Source: CALNBC01 sp040768925
Lineage (GTDB): Bacteria > Bacillota > Clostridia > Christensenellales > CALWSW01
DNA: 64,000 bases
Direction: 5' to 3'
NCBI GenBank assembly: GCA_040768925.1
Contig: JAXGLZ010000001.1
Span: 558,001-622,000, forward strand
Part shown: in pieces, positions 52,108 to 60,325 of the stretch
How positions within the stretch are numbered: the stretch's first letter is position 1
Layout: the number at the start of each line of letters is the position of its first letter
Program-made: the position numbers and the translations under genes
Notes under the pieces: model-generated
Told to the model about the DNA's origin: nothing
What the model saw: the letters and a program-made list of their open reading frames with translations, nothing else
The model's database searches: none

Positions 52108-53163
52108 TTACTCCACCGTGAACACCACGCTGGAAGCCATCGGGGAAACCTTGTCGTCCGCGGTGCGCGCGCGGACGTCCAGCTTAAACGTGCCGGGCAT
52201 TTCGGTCACATAGCTGAAATACCAGTAAACCCATTTGTCTGTTTCGGCGTTTTCCACCTCGCAGCTCGTCCAGGTATCGCCGCCGTCCATAGAAAACTCG
52301 ATCGCGGCGACGGAAACGTCGTAGTCGTCGGCATATCCTTCGAACACGATCTGGTCACCCACGGCAAACACCCTGTCCTCAAAACGGTTGACCACGCTCA
52401 CCTTCGCGCGCTGGTCGTCGATGGCCCTCAGCACCTCGGGCACGTTTTCTTCGACCGTGAACTCCACCTCCGTGACGTTGCGCGTAAAGTACCTCGCCAC
52501 GGATTTCGGCACCCAGACCTGCAAGCCGGAAGGAACGTCCGCGTCGCCGATCTTGTAGACGAATATCGCGTCCTTTTCGAGGGCGTAGGTGAGGGGCATC
52601 GCGATGCCGTAGCCGTCGTCGCTCTTAAAGGTGATCGTGTTGGCGGCTTCTTCCGCGTCGACGATCTGCATGATGTTTTTGAGCGGCACACCCACAACCT
52701 GGGCGTTTGCGATGGCCGCACCGGTCGCGCAGGAGCATTTCAGCGTGCGCTCCTCGGTTCCCTGGTCCTGAAGCGCCGTCAAAGAAACGGTCTGCGTCTT
52801 TTTGATCGCGCCGCTGAAGTTCAGATAGTATTCCTCTACCTTCACATTGTCAAACGCAAAGCCGGGCTTGGCGCACATGGCCGTCGCCGCGGTGCCGAAG
52901 AGGCTGAACACCTCGTCCGGCGGGGTGATCACGTTCTGGTCGAACGCGAACGCGCCTTTGACGTTGGCGACGCTTTCGTATTCCGTTTCCTCCCGCGCGG
53001 ATACGGTGATCCCGTTTGCCTTCGCCACGCTGTTTTCCGGCGCGACGCGTTCTTCCGCGACCGCGGGCGCTGTGGCGGCTTGCGTATACGTGGCCGCGGC
53101 GCCCACAACCAGCGTGGCCGCTCCCACAACAGAGCCGACGCCCTTTATGATTTTTTTATTCAT
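52108..53163 (-). CDS. Sulfite-oxidase-fold exported protein, partner of the FMN-triheme protein (cassette 2)
   Basis: 351 residues, a close paralogue of 45677-46729. The N-terminal segment (MNKKIIKGVGSVVGAATLVV) is a signal or anchor helix without a lipobox. The shared block FDQNVITPPDEVFSLFG and MCAKPGF is followed by CSCATG (Cys143, Cys145) at the Mo-ligand position, GVPLKNIMQI, and a C-terminal Mo-co dimerisation Ig-like domain (FEGYADDYDVSVAAIEFSMD). It starts 15 nt after the FMN-triheme gene. It presumably forms a complex with that protein on the cell surface. Whether it still binds molybdopterin cannot be decided here. Confidence 0.8.
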   Translation of the reverse strand: MNKKIIKGVGSVVGAATLVVGAAATYTQAATAPAVAEERVAPENSVAKANGITVSAREETEYESVANVKGAFAFDQNVITPPDEVFSLFGTAATAMCAKPGFAFDNVKVEEYYLNFSGAIKKTQTVSLTALQDQGTEERTLKCSCATGAAIANAQVVGVPLKNIMQIVDAEEAANTITFKSDDGYGIAMPLTYALEKDAIFVYKIGDADVPSGLQVWVPKSVARYFTRNVTEVEFTVEENVPEVLRAIDDQRAKVSVVNRFEDRVFAVGDQIVFEGYADDYDVSVAAIEFSMDGGDTWTSCEVENAETDKWVYWYFSYVTEMPGTFKLDVRARTADDKVSPMASSVVFTVE

Positions 53164-53178
53164 CGATTTTACCCCCTG

Positions 53179-54978
53179 CTATTCCACGTTAATGAGGAAG
53201 TCCGTATTGATGTTGGCGACGCGTTCCTGGCCGTCGAGCGTCATGCTGGTCGCGCGCATACGCAGCAGATACGAACCGGCTTCTTCCGGCTTGAACTTCA
53301 GCGTCCAGTAGGTCCAGCGGCCGCTGTCGTTATTCGGGGTTTCCACCCTGATCCAGGTGTTGCCGTGGTCGAAGGAGAATTCCATCAAAAGGATGGCTTC
53401 GTCCCACGCGTCCGCATAGCCTTCGAGCACGATTTCTTCGCCCAGCTTGAAGATCTGGCCGTTGGCGGCGGTCAGAACGCCCATGTTGGGCTTCGAGAAC
53501 ACCTCGCCGGTGGAAGGATCGATGAAATCGCCGACCAGCGCCCAGTGCGCGGGGTTTTCCTGCTTGGTGACCACCAGCTCGGTCACCTGCTTGACGTTGT
53601 TGCCGGAAGACGCGTTGTAAACCCAGGTCGCGCAGGGGTAGCCCTGGCTGGCGGGCAGCGGCTGGCCGTTGACCTCGATGACGAGCAGCGCCTTGTTCTT
53701 GATCACGAAATCGTAGTTCATCGGATAGGAGTTTTTCCCGCTGCCATAGGTGTCGAAGGCGATGGCGTCGAAAGAGGTGACGTCGTCGTGCACCTGGGCG
53801 TATTCGAAGATGCGCTCGAGCGGCACGCCCGTCACTTCCGACTGGAAGATCATCGAATCGCCCACGCCGTTGATGCAGCACTGCGAGCTCATGACCTGGG
53901 TGACGGTGCCGAATTTTTCAACAAGATCCGTGAGCTTCATGGTGAAGGGGTTGTCCATATCGCCGCGGACGGTGATTTCCCACTGCTCCATGATCTCGGG
54001 AACGATCTGGCTGTCGTCCGTCAGCCAATCGGCGGGCTCGTTCTTCAGCCACTTGTAATACATGTTTTCAACGGGGGTAATCACATCCTGGGAATACGTG
54101 ATTGTTGCGTTGGCATTCTCCGCCGCAAGGTCTTTTATGCCCCTAAGGTGGTCGTATTTCACATAATCCCAGCGCAGATAGTTGCCGTCCCCGTCGATGT
54201 AGTGGCAGGACTGGCAGCTGCCGTTCATTGCCTGGAAGTTCGCGCTGCCCATATGCGTCGCGTGGATGGTGTCCCTGAGGGGCGTTTTATAGAACGAGTG
54301 GCAGGCCACGCAGGTGCCGAGGGTCAGCTTGGTGGCGTACTTCATATACATAACGCCGTGGAAGGTTTCCATCTGGGTGATGACATCCTCAAGCTCGTGG
54401 CAGGCGTTGCAGCCGCGGTTGTCCGCGTCCATATAAACGTTGTTCCAGCCGATTTCGTCGGACGGGACCGCCTGCACGCGCACGCCGTTTTCAAGGGTTT
54501 TTACGCGCGGGGCGTTCTCGACCCCGGAGGCGGCGTTTCGCTCCGTTTTCGAGTATTCGAAGGGAAGAGCGGCCTCCTTGGACGGGTATTCGCTTTCGCC
54601 CGTTTCGCCGGCGCTGCCGGACAGGGCGGCCTTAACCGCGGCCATAATGCCTTCGGAAGTGGCGGTCGCCCCGGAAACGGCGTCCACCTCCGCGCTGTTC
54701 TTCGCCACGATCTCCTTCGGCACCTGCTCGATGGCGGGATCGCTGATTCCGGCGGTTTCGCTGTGGGACACCACCTTTACGTCCGTAATCGCGCCGTCCG
54801 TCAGTGTGACCTCAACGCTGATTTCGCCGTTGTGTCCCGCGGCGCTGCCTAAAAGCGTTTCCACAGACGGCTGGGGCGGCGTCGCTTCCCCGCCCGGTTC
54901 CGGGGTTGCCTGCGGGGCGCAGGCCGCCAGCAAAAGGCAGCCCGTCAGGCCTGCAAGCACTCGGATGATTCGTTTCAT
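53179..54978 (-). CDS. FMN - triheme cytochrome c - sulfite-oxidase-fold fusion lipoprotein (cassette 2)
   Basis: 599 residues. Lipobox LLAAC (Cys20). An FMN_bind domain (about 37-120) has the motif VDAVSGATATS, Thr105 being the likely covalent FMN site. Three heme motifs follow: CNACH (190-194), CVACH (223-227) and CQSCH (255-259). A molybdopterin oxidoreductase fold (about 330-480) has CC at 367-368 in the Mo-ligand position and EVTGVPLERIFEYAQV, and a Mo-co dimerisation domain closes the protein (about 505-599). Three redox-centre types in one secreted chain are unusual. An ApbE flavin transferase would be needed and is not in the window. It heads an operon with 52108-53163. Confidence 0.9.
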   Translation of the reverse strand: MKRIIRVLAGLTGCLLLAACAPQATPEPGGEATPPQPSVETLLGSAAGHNGEISVEVTLTDGAITDVKVVSHSETAGISDPAIEQVPKEIVAKNSAEVDAVSGATATSEGIMAAVKAALSGSAGETGESEYPSKEAALPFEYSKTERNAASGVENAPRVKTLENGVRVQAVPSDEIGWNNVYMDADNRGCNACHELEDVITQMETFHGVMYMKYATKLTLGTCVACHSFYKTPLRDTIHATHMGSANFQAMNGSCQSCHYIDGDGNYLRWDYVKYDHLRGIKDLAAENANATITYSQDVITPVENMYYKWLKNEPADWLTDDSQIVPEIMEQWEITVRGDMDNPFTMKLTDLVEKFGTVTQVMSSQCCINGVGDSMIFQSEVTGVPLERIFEYAQVHDDVTSFDAIAFDTYGSGKNSYPMNYDFVIKNKALLVIEVNGQPLPASQGYPCATWVYNASSGNNVKQVTELVVTKQENPAHWALVGDFIDPSTGEVFSKPNMGVLTAANGQIFKLGEEIVLEGYADAWDEAILLMEFSFDHGNTWIRVETPNNDSGRWTYWTLKFKPEEAGSYLLRMRATSMTLDGQERVANINTDFLINVE

Positions 54979-55181
54979 GTCTCAAATCCCTCCTTAATTA
55001 TTGCTGCTGAGCGCAAGCGCCCGCATACAAGGCTGATCCAAAGAATTGCGCTTGCCGGCCGCCCGCCGGGCGAACGCAATGGGGCGCGGGGCCGCATCGC
55101 GGCGCGCTTGCCTGAACCGGGCGTCCGCTGCGCCCGGGCTGCGGAATCTTTCGTCTGGATAAGGCATGTCTATGTATTAAC

Positions 55182-55212
55182 AGTGTAAAGTCTGCCCCTG
55201 GGGCAAGGTCAA
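55182..55212 (-). promoter_or_regulatory. MerR-type promoter of cassette 2
   Basis: On the minus strand TTGACC (55212-55207), a 19-bp spacer and TACACT (55187-55182). The spacer carries CTGCCCC-T-GGGGCAA (55192-55206), one base away from the perfect dyad of cassette 1. The untranslated leader is about 195 nt. Confidence 0.82.
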
Positions 55213-55348
55213 GAGCTCATCCTGCGAAAAGACCGCGCGGAACAAATTTTTAGCCCGAATGACGCGCTTTGCGGGAACACGGATGATGAAGGGCGAAGCG
55301 AGAGACTTTTTTCCACAAAACCCGCGACAAAACCCGCGCGGAAAATCG

Positions 55349-55376
55349 TTGTATTCGCGGAGTTTTTTGATATAAT
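55349..55376 (+). promoter_or_regulatory. Promoter of the structured intergenic RNA
   Basis: TTGTAT (55349-55354), a 16-bp spacer and TATAAT (55371-55376). Transcription would start near 55383, 350 nt before the next gene, leaving room for a free RNA or long leader. Confidence 0.6.
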
Positions 55377-55382
55377 GTTCCA

Positions 55383-55640
55383 CGGCATAAAAAGGAGGTC
55401 GGGTCGGCTGCCGGCGCGGACTGCGCAACTCATGTAGGAGCCCAAAGGCGGGCTCGGAATTTTATAGCGCAGGGGTTTCCCCTGTGGGTCAGTGGGGGAA
55501 AAGCCCCATCCGTACTTGTATAAAACAACATGAGCGTATTAAAAGTAGACCGTTCCTGCGCAAGCGGACAGATTACTATATAAAACGCAGGTAAACGACC
55601 GGAAATTGGGATAAATAAAATGCGGGGGCTTCCCCAATCT
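55383..55640 (+). ncRNA. Candidate structured non-coding RNA
   Basis: CTCATGT (55429-55435) pairs with ACATGAG (55528-55534) and encloses three hairpins: GAGCCC/GGGCTC (55438-55455), CAGGGG/CCCCTG (55470-55484) and GGGGG-AAAA-GCCCC (near 55494-55506). A second domain has CGTTCCTGCG pairing with CGCAGGTAAACG (55551-55597) and ATTGGG with CCCAAT (55605-55638). No reading frame of note runs through it. The class is not recognised with certainty. The raiA-motif RNA is a candidate, since I recall it near comFC or raiA genes in Firmicutes and comFC is 1.3 kb downstream. tmRNA, SRP RNA and RNase P RNA signatures are absent. It might also be a leader of the C39 gene. Confidence 0.5.
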
Positions 55641-55732
55641 AATAAATAAGACAATCAAGGCGGGTTTGTTATCGCGGCGCGCGTCGCCGCCTTATACAGG
55701 TACAATTCAATTTTTTTGGGAAGGAAAGCACC

Positions 55733-56530
55733 ATGAAAAAATTAATTGTATTGTTTTTGACTCTTTGCCTTGCCCTGTCCGGCTGCGCGGCGGCCGCGAC
55801 ACAGGCGCCCGACGCCGCGGACGGCGGGCGTTCCCGCGGCAATTATTCGGACGAGATGAAGATCCCCTACGCCGCGGATCTGGACGAAGAATACGGCGCG
55901 GACAGCGTGGAGCGCGAAGGCGACCACGAGGACAGCCCGTATTTCAGTACGCTGGATTGTTACAACATGGAATCCACGGATACGCTCACCATCCTCACCC
56001 ACTTCAAAACCCAGCAGCAGACCAGCGAGTGGAGCTGCGGGGTGTCCGGCGTTCTGATGGTCCTCAACTGGTACGGCGCCCTGGGCGAGCACAACGAGGA
56101 AACCCTCGCCGCGTTCCGCAGCAACGGCGCCGAGCCGGGGGCGACCAGCCTGAGGCAGGCCGTGGAAATCTTCGAGGGCGTCGGCGGGTTCGAGCTTTAC
56201 ACCACCTTCGATTGCGCCGATAGCGTCCAGGATGTGTTTACCCTGGAGTACATCCAAAAGACGCTGAAAGAAGGCCATCCCATCATGGTCGGCTGGAACG
56301 ACTGGGGCGGCCACTGGCAGGTCATCATCGGCTACGACACCATGGGCACAGAGACGGCTCAGGACGATGTTCTGATCGTGGCCGATCCCTATGACACCAC
56401 GGACCACAACCAGGACGGCTACGGCGTATACGGCGCCGAGCGCTTCATTTATAACTTCACGTTCTACAACTTCTTCGATGAGGCCGAATTGAACGATATG
56501 TGCTTCATCGTCGCAGTGCCGAAGCAGTAA
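55733..56530 (+). CDS. C39-like cysteine peptidase lipoprotein
   Basis: 265 residues, GGGAAGGAAAG upstream. Lipobox ALSGC (Cys18). A charged linker leads to a papain-like C39 domain: the oxyanion Gln and catalytic Cys in QQTSEWSCGVSGVLM, a helical middle part, His in GGHWQVIIGYDTMG, and Asp in IVADPYDTTDH. This is the peptidase_C39_2 type, found free of ABC transporters, so a surface housekeeping or bacteriocin-unrelated protease is more likely than leader processing. It is flanked by the structured RNA and a terminator. Confidence 0.82.
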   Translation: MKKLIVLFLTLCLALSGCAAAATQAPDAADGGRSRGNYSDEMKIPYAADLDEEYGADSVEREGDHEDSPYFSTLDCYNMESTDTLTILTHFKTQQQTSEWSCGVSGVLMVLNWYGALGEHNEETLAAFRSNGAEPGATSLRQAVEIFEGVGGFELYTTFDCADSVQDVFTLEYIQKTLKEGHPIMVGWNDWGGHWQVIIGYDTMGTETAQDDVLIVADPYDTTDHNQDGYGVYGAERFIYNFTFYNFFDEAELNDMCFIVAVPKQ

Positions 56531-56570
56531 TACGGCCCTCCGACCCGGCCGCATTTGCCGCGCGAAAGGG

Positions 56571-56597
56571 ACGGGCCCCCGCCGGGGGCCCGTTTTT
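56571..56597 (+). terminator. Terminator of the C39 peptidase gene
   Basis: ACGGGCCCCC-GCC-GGGGGCCCGT followed by TTTT. A second hairpin (AAAAAGCCCC with GGGGCTTTTTTT, 56732-56762) lies further on. Otherwise 56600-56900 holds no gene. Confidence 0.85.
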
Positions 56598-56915
56598 AAA
56601 ATTCCCGCAGGCCTTCCGCCGCCTTAGGCGGTTTCGGCGCCCGGCGGCAGGAGCCGCAAAAAGGGTTTGCAAAAACCCCGGACAGGGCTGTGAACGTCTG
56701 CCTCGCATAAAAGCCGCCGGCGCTCATCCCCAAAAAGCCCCGCTGCCCCGGGGGGCTTTTTTTGTTCCCGTTTTGTTTTTGTTGTTTGCTTCGGGCCGCT
56801 GTGATATGTTTTATGCGGAATACGCTGCCGCAAAGGGCAAAGAAAAGCATGCCGCCCTGTGCAGCCGGGAGCAAAAACTTTCCGGTTGGTCCCCGTCAAA
56901 CCCCGCGGTGGAACG

Positions 56916-57581
56916 ATGAAACGCTTTGAAAAGTCATCCGGCAAAAATCCGCCCGCGCTTTTCATTCCGAAAAGCAGCAGGCTGCTGAACTGCGCCCTTT
57001 GCGGTTCCCCCGGGATGGGCGGGCGCGGCCTTTGCCCGGATTGCGAACAAAAAATGCCCCAAAAGCCCGAAACAAGAAGGATTCCCGGAATCGGCCGGGC
57101 GGAGGCGGCGTTTGTTTACGAAGAGCCCGCCGCCGCCCTGGTTCACCGGTTCAAGTATCAAAACGGCCGCTATCTTGCGGAGCTTTTCGCCCTTTTTATG
57201 GCGGGGCTGGACGATTTTCCCAAGGAAGCGGTGCTCGTTCCCGTTCCGCTGCACCCAAAGCGGCAAAAACTCCGCGGCTTTTCCCAAACCGTGGAGCTTT
57301 GCAAAGAGCTTTCCAAACTGACGGACCGGCGGGCGGAATGCGCCCTGCTGACAAGGAACCGGGATACGCCCCCCCAGACCGGCCTGCCTTTTGCGCAGCG
57401 CCGGACGAACCTTGCCGGGGCGTTCACGTCCGGCGGCGCAACGGGTCTTTCCGTGATTCTGGTGGACGACGTGATCACCAGCGGCGCAACGCTTCAGGAA
57501 TGCGCAAAAACCCTGAAAAGCGCGGGGGCCGCGGCGGTTTTTGCCCTTTGCGCCTGCTCCGCCGAAAAGGGCGCGCAGTAA
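56916..57581 (+). CDS. comFC: ComF-family phosphoribosyltransferase-like protein
   Basis: 221 residues from an ATG at 56916. The N-terminal zinc motif CALC...CPDC is followed by VYEEPAAALVHRFKYQNGRYL and the PRTase loop VPVPLHPKRQKLRGFSQ. The PRPP-binding signature VILVDDVITSGATL comes near the end. ComFC acts in natural transformation, in the handling of imported single-stranded DNA. ComFA, its usual helicase partner, is not adjacent. A type IV pilus-like operon elsewhere in the window could belong to the same competence machinery. That link is inference. Confidence 0.9.
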   Translation: MKRFEKSSGKNPPALFIPKSSRLLNCALCGSPGMGGRGLCPDCEQKMPQKPETRRIPGIGRAEAAFVYEEPAAALVHRFKYQNGRYLAELFALFMAGLDDFPKEAVLVPVPLHPKRQKLRGFSQTVELCKELSKLTDRRAECALLTRNRDTPPQTGLPFAQRRTNLAGAFTSGGATGLSVILVDDVITSGATLQECAKTLKSAGAAAVFALCACSAEKGAQ

Positions 57582-57596
57582 CGCCTGAAATCAAAC

Positions 57597-57903
57597 GCCC
57601 GGGCGGCCGATGCGTCATGCCCGGGCGTTAGGCCGGCTGGTTTTTCGCTTCGCGCAGGGTCGTCGTCGGCGAAGCCGACATCATTCCTTGATGAAATACC
57701 GTAATCTGCGATTTCGGTTCAGCCGGCAGGAATCCTTGTAAAAGTGCCGGAATCTGCGATTTCAGCGAAAGAAATTTCGGCCACAAGTGACCGAAATAAT
57801 GCGTCAAAAGTTGATTGAAGCTTAGGGGCTGGGGTCCCTGAATCGTGGGATAGGGTTTTTTTACAGTCTGGCCCGGGCGGCCGATGCGGCATGCCCGGGC
57901 GTT
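57597..57903. repeat. Modular palindromic repeat, element C, between twin terminators
   Basis: A 33-bp hairpin-forming block (GCCCGGGCGGCCGATGCG..) occurs at 57597-57629 and again, with one mismatch, at 57871-57903 in direct orientation. Between them are the family modules GCTTCGCGCAGG, GTCGGCGAAGCCGACATCAT, CCTTGATGA, GCCGGAATCTGCGATT, TTTCGGCCACAAGTGACCGAAA and AAAAGTTGATTGAAGC. The outer hairpins serve as terminators of comFC and of the convergent glycosyltransferase gene. Confidence 0.72.
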
Positions 57904-57908
57904 TGATT

Positions 57909-59264
57909 TTAGGAGGGCGCTTCCCATTCGCCTTCGAAGACCGCCTCCAGGGCCCAGATCTCCATGGTCAGCAGGCAGACGAACCAGGGGTCCGAATGGT
58001 CAAAAACGACGGAATCCAATTCGTTCCGGCCGTTGTGGTGGAAAAAGGGGGTCACTTCCAGCTCTTTTCCCGAAGCGAGCACAATGACCGCCCGCTTCAG
58101 GCTGACGCGGCAGGGGTATTCCGCAGGGTCGAAGCGCAGCGCGGCGACCTGCTCGCCGATGGGGAAATGCGCCTTAAAATACCCCTTCAACGCCGCGCAG
58201 GAGGAGGTGCGCTCCTCCGAAAAGGCGGAAAGCAGCTCCGCGCTTTTGGAAAGCTGGGCGCTGGCCGCAAAATAAAGCTTCATCCGGTCCGGCAGCTCGC
58301 AAAAAACGTCGTGCTGGGCGGCGAGGGCGTAAAGGGCGGTTTCGGTGAACCCGGATTTGCGCAGGGCCTGGCGGCTTTCCGGTTCGCCCAGCAGGGAATA
58401 GATCCCCCGAATGCCCCAGGCCTGGGCCGCGCGGCAAAGCGAAAGGGCGGATCGGTACGCCACGAATTTGCGAAAGGGCTCGTTCCCCGTCTCGCCGAAG
58501 ACCGCAAGGCAGTCCGGCTCGGAAAGGGCGGCGTAGTTTTCCAGCACCAGGGGAAGCTCGTGCTCGATGAGCGTCATGGTCGAGGGGGTCCTTCCGCTGG
58601 CGTTGCCCCGCTTGCCGACGATGCGGAACCGGGTCAGCCGTTCCGGCAGCACGGCGATTTCCTCCCCGGCGGAAAGCAGCCGGGTCCAAAGCTCGTAATC
58701 CGGCAGCTTGCAAAGCCGGGTATCCAGCCGGAAGCGGAAATTCTTCCTTTTTGCCAGCAGGGTCGGGTGGCAAAGGCAGTTGCCTTCAAAAAAAAGCTTT
58801 TTCAGCCAGCTTGTCCGGGATCGGTTCTTTTGGTCGAAAAGGGGACCGGGGTACCCCCCGTGGCGGAGTTTTTCACCGGATTCCCCCACGATCTCCGCCC
58901 AGGTGAAGGAAGCGGCGAGGTTCGGCCGCGCCTCCATAAAGGCGAGCTGGCGTTCCAGCTTTGCCGGAAGGAATTCGTCGTCCGAATTGATCACGGCGAC
59001 GTATTCGCCGGAAGCGACGTTCCAAAGGTCGTTCATCACAGCCGAAGCCCCCCGGTGAATCCCCGCGTCGATCACCTTGACGGGGATCGGCGCCCTGCCC
59101 GCGCGCTCGTGGATGATGTTCCGCGTTCCGTCCGCCGAAAGGTCGTCCCCCACGATCAGCTCGATGTTGTTAAGCGTCTGGCAAAAGACGCTGTCTATGG
59201 CGGAGCCGACGAAGGCGGCGTGCTCGTATGCGGGCATGATGACGGAAACCTTCGGCCTGCTCAC
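57909..59264 (-). CDS. GT2-family glycosyltransferase
   Basis: 451 residues. The start is GTG at 59264, overlapping the upstream stop as GTGA. The GT-A fold opens with VSVIMPAYEHAAFVGSAIDS, then IELIVGDDLSADGT (nucleotide-binding Asp pair), GEYVAVINSDDEF (DxD-type metal motif as SDD) and PDYELWTRLL near 235. The C-terminal 200 residues are helical and of unknown role. It is the last gene of a three-gene set with an aminotransferase and a Wzt-like ATPase, and so probably builds a surface polysaccharide or O-unit. Confidence 0.85.
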   Translation of the reverse strand: MSRPKVSVIMPAYEHAAFVGSAIDSVFCQTLNNIELIVGDDLSADGTRNIIHERAGRAPIPVKVIDAGIHRGASAVMNDLWNVASGEYVAVINSDDEFLPAKLERQLAFMEARPNLAASFTWAEIVGESGEKLRHGGYPGPLFDQKNRSRTSWLKKLFFEGNCLCHPTLLAKRKNFRFRLDTRLCKLPDYELWTRLLSAGEEIAVLPERLTRFRIVGKRGNASGRTPSTMTLIEHELPLVLENYAALSEPDCLAVFGETGNEPFRKFVAYRSALSLCRAAQAWGIRGIYSLLGEPESRQALRKSGFTETALYALAAQHDVFCELPDRMKLYFAASAQLSKSAELLSAFSEERTSSCAALKGYFKAHFPIGEQVAALRFDPAEYPCRVSLKRAVIVLASGKELEVTPFFHHNGRNELDSVVFDHSDPWFVCLLTMEIWALEAVFEGEWEAPS

Positions 59265-60325
59265 GGTTTTTTCCCGAGCACGATCCGGGCGATTTTTTGG
59301 GCGTCCTCCGGCGGCAGCGCGCCGAAAAACGGCAGGGCAAGGCATTCCTTTGCCGCGGCCCGGGCGCCGGGGAAATCGCCGAAAAAGCGGCCGAGATAAG
59401 CCGGGTGGGCGGGCAGCGCCGGCCAGAAATACCGCCTGGACTGCACCTTGTGGGCCATCAGCGCGGAATAGACGCCGTCCCTTCTCAGCGGGCTGGTCAG
59501 CCGGACGACGAAATACTGGCAGTTCGGGGGGGCGATGATCTCCACCCCCCGCTCCCCGCCAAGGATCGAGATATACGCCGCGGCGACGGAGCGCCGTTTG
59601 CGCCTTTCTTCCTCGACCCGAGACAGCGTCCAAAGGCCGAGTGCGGCGTGCAGCTCGGAAAGCTTGGCGTTCATGCCGGATTCGACCACCACCTCGCCGG
59701 ACATCCCAAAGGAGCGCAGCCTTCTGGCGCTGACCAGGGCCTCGGCGCTGGCCGGAAAGGCGGCGGCCCCGCCCTCCGCCGTGTGGAAGAGCTTGGTGGC
59801 GTGGAAGCTGTAGGTCGTGGCGTCGCCGAAAATCGGAAGGTCAAAGGCGTGGGCCCCGTCGTAGATCAGCTTCAGCCCTTTTTCCGCCGCCAGTTTGGCA
59901 AAGCCCTCGCTGTCGCAAAGCCTGCCGAAAACGTGAACGGGCAGGATCGCCCCGGTCTGGGAAGAAAGCTTCCGCGCCACAGTCTGGGGGGTGATCAGCA
60001 TGCTGTCCGGGTCCACGTCCGCCAGCACCGGGGTCAGCCCGGCCAGCTCGATGGCCTGGAGGGTGGCGGGGAAGGTAAAAGCGCTGGTGATCACCTCTCC
60101 CCGCACCTTCAGCGCCTTTAAGGCCAGCGTGATGGCGATGGTGCCGTTACCGCACATCGCCAGCGGCGCCAGCCTTTCGCTGAGCTGTTCCTCAAGCATT
60201 TCGCACAGCGGGCCGTGGTTGGTCAGCACGCCGGTGTTGAACGCCCTGGCGGCGATTTCCGCGTATTCCATGGGCGTCGGGGTCAGCGGAAGGGAAAGGG
60301 GAATGGGCTTTTCAAAAGCTGTCAT
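59261..60325 (-). CDS. DegT/DnrJ/EryC1 family sugar aminotransferase
   Basis: 354 residues. Fold-type I PLP enzyme. The Schiff-base Lys lies in SFHATKLFHTAEGGAA, the Asp that contacts the pyridine nitrogen lies in LKLIYDGAHAFD, and the N-terminal GTIAITLALKAL and TFPATLQA segments are standard. Family members transaminate nucleotide-linked keto sugars. It lies between the Wzt-like gene (4-nt overlap) and the glycosyltransferase (4-nt overlap), so an amino sugar may be made for the exported glycan. The sugar cannot be named. Confidence 0.88.
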   Translation of the reverse strand: MTAFEKPIPLSLPLTPTPMEYAEIAARAFNTGVLTNHGPLCEMLEEQLSERLAPLAMCGNGTIAITLALKALKVRGEVITSAFTFPATLQAIELAGLTPVLADVDPDSMLITPQTVARKLSSQTGAILPVHVFGRLCDSEGFAKLAAEKGLKLIYDGAHAFDLPIFGDATTYSFHATKLFHTAEGGAAAFPASAEALVSARRLRSFGMSGEVVVESGMNAKLSELHAALGLWTLSRVEEERRKRRSVAAAYISILGGERGVEIIAPPNCQYFVVRLTSPLRRDGVYSALMAHKVQSRRYFWPALPAHPAYLGRFFGDFPGARAAAKECLALPFFGALPPEDAQKIARIVLGKKP

